From contig NZ_FWXK01000002.1 in assembly GCF_900176325.1 (NCBI RefSeq), positions 62,001 through 126,000 on the forward strand: a stretch of DNA of 64,000 nt, in the 5' to 3' direction. Position 1 is the first letter of the stretch, and each line of letters begins with the position of its first letter. Below the pieces are notes generated by a model. It saw nothing but the letters and a program-made list of their open reading frames with translations, searched no databases and had not been told where the DNA came from. A program made the position numbers and the translations under genes. The stretch comes from Aerococcus suis (GTDB taxonomy: Bacteria; Bacillota; Bacilli; Lactobacillales; Aerococcaceae). Positions 58,018 to 64,000 of the stretch are shown in pieces.

Positions 58018-58956
58018 TTATGGTAATGGATATCCAGCTGATAAATAAAGATCATACCATTCTTGATTCGTTAAATTCACTGTCAATGCTTTAGCTGTAT
58101 CTTTTAGATGGTCTGGAGACATTGTACCAGTGATGACTTGAATATGTGCAGGATGTTTAAGAATCCATGCGGCAGCAATCGCATTTTTCCCCACTTGATA
58201 TTTATTTGCTAATTCAGCTAGTTTTTCATTAACTTCTGGGAAATCAGGATGGTCAATAAAGCTACCTGAAATTAAACCATATTGAAATGGAGACCAAGCT
58301 TGGATGCGAATTTGTTGTTGCTGACAATATGCTAATAGTCCACTATTACCAGTAGCGTTTTGACCTTCTGGATAATCAGTGTTAACCGTCACTTCTTGAG
58401 CAACCATATCCGCATGCATTAATCCAAACTGTAATTGATTATATTGCAAGGGTTCAATGGTACCAGCTTGTAAAAGGGCAATTTGATTTTGACCAAAGTT
58501 TGAAACGCCAAAACTGTTTACTTTACCATCATGACGTAAATGGAAGAAGGCTTCGGCAATTTCATCCACTTGCATTAAAGGATCCGGACGATGTAGAAGA
58601 AATGCATCTAAATAATCTATTCTCAAACGTTTAAGTGTTCCTTCAACAGATTCGATGATGTGATCTTTACTGAAATCATAGCGGGGGCCGCCCATTTTTT
58701 TTGTAATGATGCCACCTTTACTTTGAATAAATAAATCTTCACGATTTAAAGACGACTGTTTTAAAGATTGACCAAAAGTTTTATCTGATTCACCTTCGCC
58801 ATAAATATCAGCCGAGTCAAACATCGTAATCCCATTATCAACTGCCGTTTCAATAATGTTTTGAGCATCTCCCACACTTTTTTCATGCATACGCATAATT
58901 CCTAAAATAAGAGGCGATTGCTTTTTAGCACTTTCTGAAATTTTTTCTTGATTCAT
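58018..58956 (-). CDS. Aldo/keto reductase
   Basis: An NADPH-dependent oxidoreductase of the AKR superfamily, similar to the YdhF/YtbE-like group. The catalytic tetrad is visible: D47 and Y52 in FDSADIYG, K80 in QSKGG and H122 in LLHRPDP. It is 312 aa, with a TIM-barrel layout and an ASPF-like C-terminus (KHPAHIQVITGTMSPDHL). AAAGGATG precedes the ATG on the minus strand. It is the only protein-coding gene on that strand here. The natural substrate is not clear. A possible cre site lies 36-49 bases upstream. Confidence 0.92.
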   Translation of the reverse strand: MNQEKISESAKKQSPLILGIMRMHEKSVGDAQNIIETAVDNGITMFDSADIYGEGESDKTFGQSLKQSSLNREDLFIQSKGGIITKKMGGPRYDFSKDHIIESVEGTLKRLRIDYLDAFLLHRPDPLMQVDEIAEAFFHLRHDGKVNSFGVSNFGQNQIALLQAGTIEPLQYNQLQFGLMHADMVAQEVTVNTDYPEGQNATGNSGLLAYCQQQQIRIQAWSPFQYGLISGSFIDHPDFPEVNEKLAELANKYQVGKNAIAAAWILKHPAHIQVITGTMSPDHLKDTAKALTVNLTNQEWYDLYLSAGYPLP

Positions 58957-58991
58957 AAAATCATCCTTTTTCTCTTTACTAATATTAAATC

Positions 58992-59005
58992 TGAAAACGG
59001 TTAAA
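58992..59005 (-). promoter_or_regulatory. Possible cre (CcpA) site before the aldo/keto reductase
   Basis: TGAAAACGGTTAAA resembles the cre consensus WTGNAANCGNWNNCA except for the 3' CA. It lies in the upstream region of the minus-strand reductase, so catabolite control is conceivable, but a one-off match in an AT-rich gap is weak. Confidence 0.25.
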
Positions 59006-59146
59006 AAAGCAATGATAATTATTTGATACGTTAATATTTTAATCTGATTGGGTACCTATAATAAAAATATAAAGTAGTAAAAGACTGTTATAATAGCTTT
59101 TAGAGTAATAATTAAAAAATAATATCATTTATTTTTAAAATAACCT

Positions 59147-59174
59147 TTGACTTTTATAAGAAAACTATTACAAT
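59147..59174 (+). promoter_or_regulatory. Promoter of the serS T-box unit
   Basis: TTGACT (59147-59152) and TACAAT (59169-59174) are 16 bases apart, just before the T-box leader. The region 58957-59146 between the divergent genes otherwise shows only AT-rich sequence and stray TATAAT words. Confidence 0.6.
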
Positions 59175-59180
59175 ATAGTT

Positions 59181-59447
59181 AATAGATAAAAGCTTAGTCA
59201 TGAGCAGTAACAAAGCCTTTTAGTTCAGAGAGCTTATGGATGGTGAGAATAAGCCTAAGAGATTGTGAATCCGCATAACTAGCTGACTCTGTAAGCCAAT
59301 ATTGGTGAAGGAGCTCCGGTATCAGCCGTTAACTATGAGTGTAAGTCAATGACTATGACTTAAATTAGGGTGGTACCGCGGATAATTATGTTTGTAATAA
59401 CCATTTCGTCCCTTCCAAGGAATTGGAAGCGATGAAATGGTTTTTTT
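59181..59447 (+). promoter_or_regulatory. T-box riboswitch of serS
   Basis: A T-box leader: the stem I elements CAGAGAGC and GGATGGTGAGA are at 59225-59247, the T-box core AGGGTGGTACCGCG is at 59367-59380, and the terminator AACCATTTC...GAAATGGTT with T7 is at 59399-59447. The likely specifier is TCC at 59270-59272, in GTGAATCCGC, a serine codon that matches serS downstream. Uncharged tRNA-Ser would favour the antiterminator and open serS. Confidence 0.88.
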
Positions 59448-59456
59448 GTATTTTAG

Positions 59457-60773
<1,317 letters not shown>

Positions 60774-60792
60774 TTGGTATAAGGTATAAATA

Positions 60793-61311
60793 ATGATATT
60801 ATCAGGAAAACGGATTACTGAATTACAAGGAGATGGGATTGAAATTGAGCCCTTTAATCCTAAGCAAGTGAATCCGAATAGTTATAATCTAACTTTAAGT
60901 GATGAATTAGTTGTCTATGAAGATAAAGTCTTAGACATGAAAAAAGAGCCAACAGTTAAACACATTCATATTCCTGAAGAAGGTTATGTTCTAGAACCAG
61001 GAAAATTATATTTGGCACGTACGCAGGAATATACGCGAACGAGTCGGTTTGTTCCTATGCTTGAAGGCCGTTCTTCGGTTGGACGCTTAGGATTATATAT
61101 CCATGTAACAGCAGGATTTGGTGATGTTGGATTTAACGGTTATTGGACATTGGAAATGCATTGTTTGCAACCAATTCGTATATATAGTGGTGTAGAGATT
61201 TGTCAAATTTATTATCATACGATTGACGGCGAATTTGATACTTATTCATCTGGAAAATACGCCAATAACAATGGTATTCAAGGAAGTCAATTGTATAAAG
61301 ATTTTCTCTAA
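60793..61311 (+). CDS. dcd: dCTP deaminase
   Basis: Dcd converts dCTP to dUTP, the feed for dTMP synthesis. The 172-aa trimeric fold shows EGRSSVGRLGL (E91 to L101), HVTAGFGDVGFNGYWTLE with the catalytic glutamate E121, and the C-terminal GKYANNNGIQGSQLYKDF. It lies 19 bases after serS and probably shares its transcript. AAGGTATAAATA before the ATG is a weak ribosome site. Its dUTP would pass via dUTPase (not in the window) to ThyA, encoded 2 kb downstream. A bifunctional deaminase-dUTPase is possible and cannot be separated by eye. Confidence 0.9.
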   Translation: MILSGKRITELQGDGIEIEPFNPKQVNPNSYNLTLSDELVVYEDKVLDMKKEPTVKHIHIPEEGYVLEPGKLYLARTQEYTRTSRFVPMLEGRSSVGRLGLYIHVTAGFGDVGFNGYWTLEMHCLQPIRIYSGVEICQIYYHTIDGEFDTYSSGKYANNNGIQGSQLYKDFL

Positions 61312-61343
61312 TAGTTAACTAAAAAAGATTAAACATTCAAAAG

Positions 61344-61370
61344 AAAGGCTGGGATTTCCCAGCCTTTTTT
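61344..61370 (+). terminator. Intrinsic terminator after dcd
   Basis: AAAGGCTGGGA (61344-61354) pairs with TCCCAGCCTTT (61357-61367), followed by T to 61370. The core GGCTGGGA/TCCCAGCC repeats the clpX terminator at 2880-2899. Confidence 0.9.
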
Positions 61371-61467
61371 ACTCACTCTAAAATCTTTTAAAGACCAGTG
61401 TCGTTTATTTTATCCAAGGTCTTTGTATGCTAAAATAAGCATAACTATAGAAATGTGAGGCGTTTAA

Positions 61468-63387
61468 ATGAGAGATTACAAAGCAATAGCATGGAATAAG
61501 ACATTTGGAATCAAACAGCTTTTAGCTGATGTATCTTTTTTAATTCGTGAAGGTGAGCACATTGGTTTAATTGGAACGAATGGTTCAGGGAAAAGTACAT
61601 TGTTAGAAATTATTTCAGGTAAAGATACGTTTGATTCAGGAAAGGTAGAAATGCCTCGTGATTTCTCAATAGGCTATGTGCCACAAGAAGCAGATTTAGA
61701 TCCTAACCAAACGATATTTGAAGCTATCTATGAAAGCGATAGTCCTTTGGTGAAACTGGTAGGAGAATATGAACAAGCGATACTTGACTTAAATCTTAAC
61801 CCAGAATCAGAAGCAGCTATTAAACGATATCAAGATTTGGAAACAGATATGAATCAACGAGATGGTTGGACTTTAGATACTAAAATTCGAACCATTTTAT
61901 CTAAATTAGGAATTACTGATGTCATGCAGCCTATTCATGAATTAAGTGGGGGACAACGTAAGCGAATTAATTTAGCAAAAGTATTAATTGATGATCCTGA
62001 TTTATTATTAATGGATGAACCTACGAACCATTTGGATTTTGATATGGTGGAATGGTTACAAAATTATATTAAAAATTATAAAAAATCAGTTTTAGCTGTA
62101 ACCCACGATCGCTATTTCTTAGATCAAATTGCGGATCGCATATTAGCGTTAAATCGGGGAGATATGCGGGAATATGAAGGGAACTATCAAGCATATTTGG
62201 AAAAACGAGCGCATGAAGAAGAAATTGCTGCTGCGACTCAGGAAAAACAAAAAAAACTTTATAAAAGCGAGTTAGCTTGGATGCGTAAAGGAGCTAAAGC
62301 TCGTACGACTAAACAACAAGCACGCATTAATCGTTTTGAAGACTTAAAAGCAGATGTTAATCAGCCTAAAGCGAAAAATAATAATGTAACGTTAGATTTT
62401 GAACAACAACGACTAGGGAAAAAAGTCATTACTTTAGATCACGTTTCAGTTGGCTATGATAACAATACCTTAGTGAAAGATATCAATTTACTCATTCAAA
62501 ATGATGAACGAATGGGGATTATTGGAGATAATGGCGCTGGAAAAACGACGCTTCTTAATACTATGGCAGGATTATTACCCCCTAAAGCAGGAACTGTAGA
62601 ATTAGGTGAAACCGTACGAATTGCTTATTTCCGTCAAATACCAGCAGATTTACCTGAAGACAAGCGAATGATTTCCTTTATCCAAGAAGTCGCGCAAGAG
62701 TATGAATATACGGATGGTCGAAAAATGAGTGCTTCTCAAATGCTTGAACAATTTCTATTTCCTCGTGAAACTCATGGGATGTTAATTGAACAACTATCAG
62801 GAGGAGAAAAGAAACGTCTTTATTTACTTAAGCTATTAATGGAACGTCCTAATGTTCTCTTTTTAGATGAACCAACAAATGATTTAGATATTGATACGTT
62901 AACAGTTTTAGAAGATTATTTAGAAACTTTCCCTGGGGCGGTTATTACAGTTAGCCATGACCGTTATTTTTTAAATAAAGTGGTAGATAGATTATTAATT
63001 TTAACTAAATCTAAGCACGAAGCGAGATTATTTTATGGCAATTATAGTCACTATCGCGAAGCAATTGATAATAAGCCGTCCGAACATTCAAATAAAACCA
63101 ATCATAAAACAAAGAATAAAGAAAGTGTAACTCAATCTAAACCTAAAGATGAGAACAAAACGAATGATAAAAAACGGATGACCTATGCTGAGAAAAAGGA
63201 TTGGGAGACTATTGAGGATGAAATTGATCAGTTAGAAATGGCGATTGCCGAAATTGATAACGAAATGTCAGAAAATGGTAACGATTTCAGCAAATTAAGT
63301 GAGTTGCAAAAAGAAAAAGAAAGCAAAGAGCATGATTTGCTGCAAAAAATGGAATATTGGGAATACTTATCTGAATTGTCTCTATAG
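61468..63387 (+). CDS. ABC-F ATPase, YfmR/Uup-like
   Basis: A soluble ABC-F protein with two ATPase domains and no membrane helix; such proteins act on the ribosome. Walker A motifs are GTNGSGKST (about 37-45) and GDNGAGKTT (about 353-361), and the signatures are LSGGQRKR and LSGGEKKR. A basic linker (KKLYKSELAWMRKGAKARTTKQQAR) joins them. A lysine-rich then coiled-coil C-terminal extension (about 530-639) is typical of the YfmR/Uup group, which rescue stalled ribosomes alongside EF-P. Not a classical resistance ABC-F. GTGAGGCG precedes the ATG. Probably co-transcribed with thyA, 10 bases downstream. Confidence 0.9.
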   Translation: MRDYKAIAWNKTFGIKQLLADVSFLIREGEHIGLIGTNGSGKSTLLEIISGKDTFDSGKVEMPRDFSIGYVPQEADLDPNQTIFEAIYESDSPLVKLVGEYEQAILDLNLNPESEAAIKRYQDLETDMNQRDGWTLDTKIRTILSKLGITDVMQPIHELSGGQRKRINLAKVLIDDPDLLLMDEPTNHLDFDMVEWLQNYIKNYKKSVLAVTHDRYFLDQIADRILALNRGDMREYEGNYQAYLEKRAHEEEIAAATQEKQKKLYKSELAWMRKGAKARTTKQQARINRFEDLKADVNQPKAKNNNVTLDFEQQRLGKKVITLDHVSVGYDNNTLVKDINLLIQNDERMGIIGDNGAGKTTLLNTMAGLLPPKAGTVELGETVRIAYFRQIPADLPEDKRMISFIQEVAQEYEYTDGRKMSASQMLEQFLFPRETHGMLIEQLSGGEKKRLYLLKLLMERPNVLFLDEPTNDLDIDTLTVLEDYLETFPGAVITVSHDRYFLNKVVDRLLILTKSKHEARLFYGNYSHYREAIDNKPSEHSNKTNHKTKNKESVTQSKPKDENKTNDKKRMTYAEKKDWETIEDEIDQLEMAIAEIDNEMSENGNDFSKLSELQKEKESKEHDLLQKMEYWEYLSELSL

Positions 63388-63396
63388 GAGGAAATT

Positions 63397-64000
63397 ATGA
63401 CGACACAATATTTAGAGTTATTACATCATATTTTAGAAAATGGCTCACCAAAGCATGATCGAACTGGAGTAGGGACTTACTCGGTTTTTGGTTACCAAAT
63501 GCGTTTCGATTTAGAAAAAGGTTTTCCGCTTCTGACGACTAAAAAAGTTCCCTTTAGTTTAATTCGTTCAGAGCTCCTATGGTTTTTACGTGGGGATACT
63601 AACATTCGTTATTTGCTAGAACATAAGAATCATATTTGGGATGAATGGGCATTTGAAAATTGGGTGTCAAGTTCAGACTACCAAGGGCCAGATATGACAG
63701 ATTTTGGATTGAGGGCTGAGCAAGACCCTGAATTTAAAAAAGTTTATCAAGAAGTAAAATCTGAATTTTGTGAACGGATTTTAACCGATGATAAGTTCGC
63801 AGAAAAATATGGCGAACTCGGTGACGTGTATGGAAAACAATGGCGAGCATGGCCAACACGTGATGGAGGCACTATTGATCAAATTGGAAATATTATTAAA
63901 CAATTGAGAGAAACCCCGGATTCTAGACGAATCATTCTTTCAGCTTGGAATCCTGAAGATGTCCCTAATATGGCGCTTCCTCCCTGTCATACACTCAGTC
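63397..64000 (+). CDS. thyA: Thymidylate synthase ThyA (5' part, cut by the window)
   Basis: ThyA methylates dUMP to dTMP with methylenetetrahydrofolate. The first 201 codons are present. They show [12 protein letters not shown] (21-32), the long insertion near 85-140 typical of lactobacillal enzymes, [10 protein letters not shown] (178-187) and the nucleophile C197 in ALPPCHT. The frame is open to the window end, so the rest lies beyond. AGGAGGAAATT precedes the ATG, 10 bases after the ABC-F gene. In relatives dfrA follows. Confidence 0.96.
   Translation, partial: MTTQYLELLHHILENGSPKHDRTGVGTYSVFGYQMRFDLEKGFPLLTTKKVPFSLIRSELLWFLRGDTNIRYLLEHKNHIWDEWAFENWVSSSDYQGPDMTDFGLRAEQDPEFKKVYQEVKSEFCERILTDDKFAEKYGELGDVYGKQWRAWPTRDGGTIDQIGNIIKQLRETPDSRRIILSAWNPEDVPNMALPPCHTLS

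Noticed and set aside
61468-63387. Antibiotic-resistance ABC-F of the Msr/Vga/Lsa kind
   Set aside because: The long basic and coiled-coil C-terminus and its location before thyA fit the housekeeping YfmR/Uup group.

Overview
The window is a stretch of AT-rich Firmicutes chromosome. The gene orders tig-clpX-engB, dnaG-rpoD-trmK-nif3, rpsB-tsf-pyrH-frr-uppS-cdsA-rseP-polC, rimP-nusA-ylxR-ylxQ-infB-rbfA, truB-ribF, hrcA-grpE-dnaK-dnaJ and the ABC-F gene before thyA point to Lactobacillales. Gram-positive PolC, a RexB-like AddB, no dxr between cdsA and rseP (fits a mevalonate-pathway user), Shine-Dalgarno sites close to AGGAGG and a serS T-box all agree. The family may be Aerococcaceae-like, but I cannot name the species from the sequence alone. 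Almost every gene is on the + strand. The only clear minus-strand genes are tRNA-Thr and an aldo/keto reductase, plus one candidate small RNA.

Layout. 1-6.6 kb: trigger factor, ClpX, EngB, then DnaG and the main sigma factor. 6.6-7.2 kb: a 750-base gap with two candidate small RNAs, an interrupted small hydrophobic reading frame and tRNA-Thr(CGT). 7.3-17.8 kb: trmK, a Nif3-like gene, pepT and the AddB/AddA recombination nuclease. 17.8-20.4 kb: tRNA-Gly(TCC), an RNase H, lspA, a RluD-type pseudouridine synthase and a YneF-family gene. 20.4-30.7 kb: a heterodimeric ABC exporter, a PlsC-type acyltransferase, a large MacB/FtsX-like ABC protein and a SWIM-SNF2 helicase. 30.7-41.4 kb: rpsB to polC, with proS missing from its usual place before polC.

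41.4-43.7 kb: a two-gene unit of a duplicated DUF1538 membrane protein and a tandem PII-like protein. It has its own promoter with two ATTGCAAT palindromes and is the least understood system here. 43.7-50.9 kb: the rimP-infB translation/transcription operon behind a promoter and terminator-like leader, then truB and ribF. 51-56 kb: the HrcA chaperone operon with a CtsR-like box and a degenerate CIRCE. 56-64 kb: lepA, the minus-strand aldo/keto reductase, T-box-controlled serS, dcd, a YfmR/Uup-like ABC-F protein and the start of thyA, which is cut by the window edge with its catalytic cysteine present.

Most of the content is housekeeping: protein folding and turnover, replication and recombination, translation, lipid and isoprenoid synthesis and dTMP supply. 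The parts that deserve attention are regulatory (short terminator-like leaders before rpsB, tsf and rimP; dual heat-shock control; small RNAs) and the DUF1538-PII pair. All promoter, operator and small-RNA calls were made by eye.
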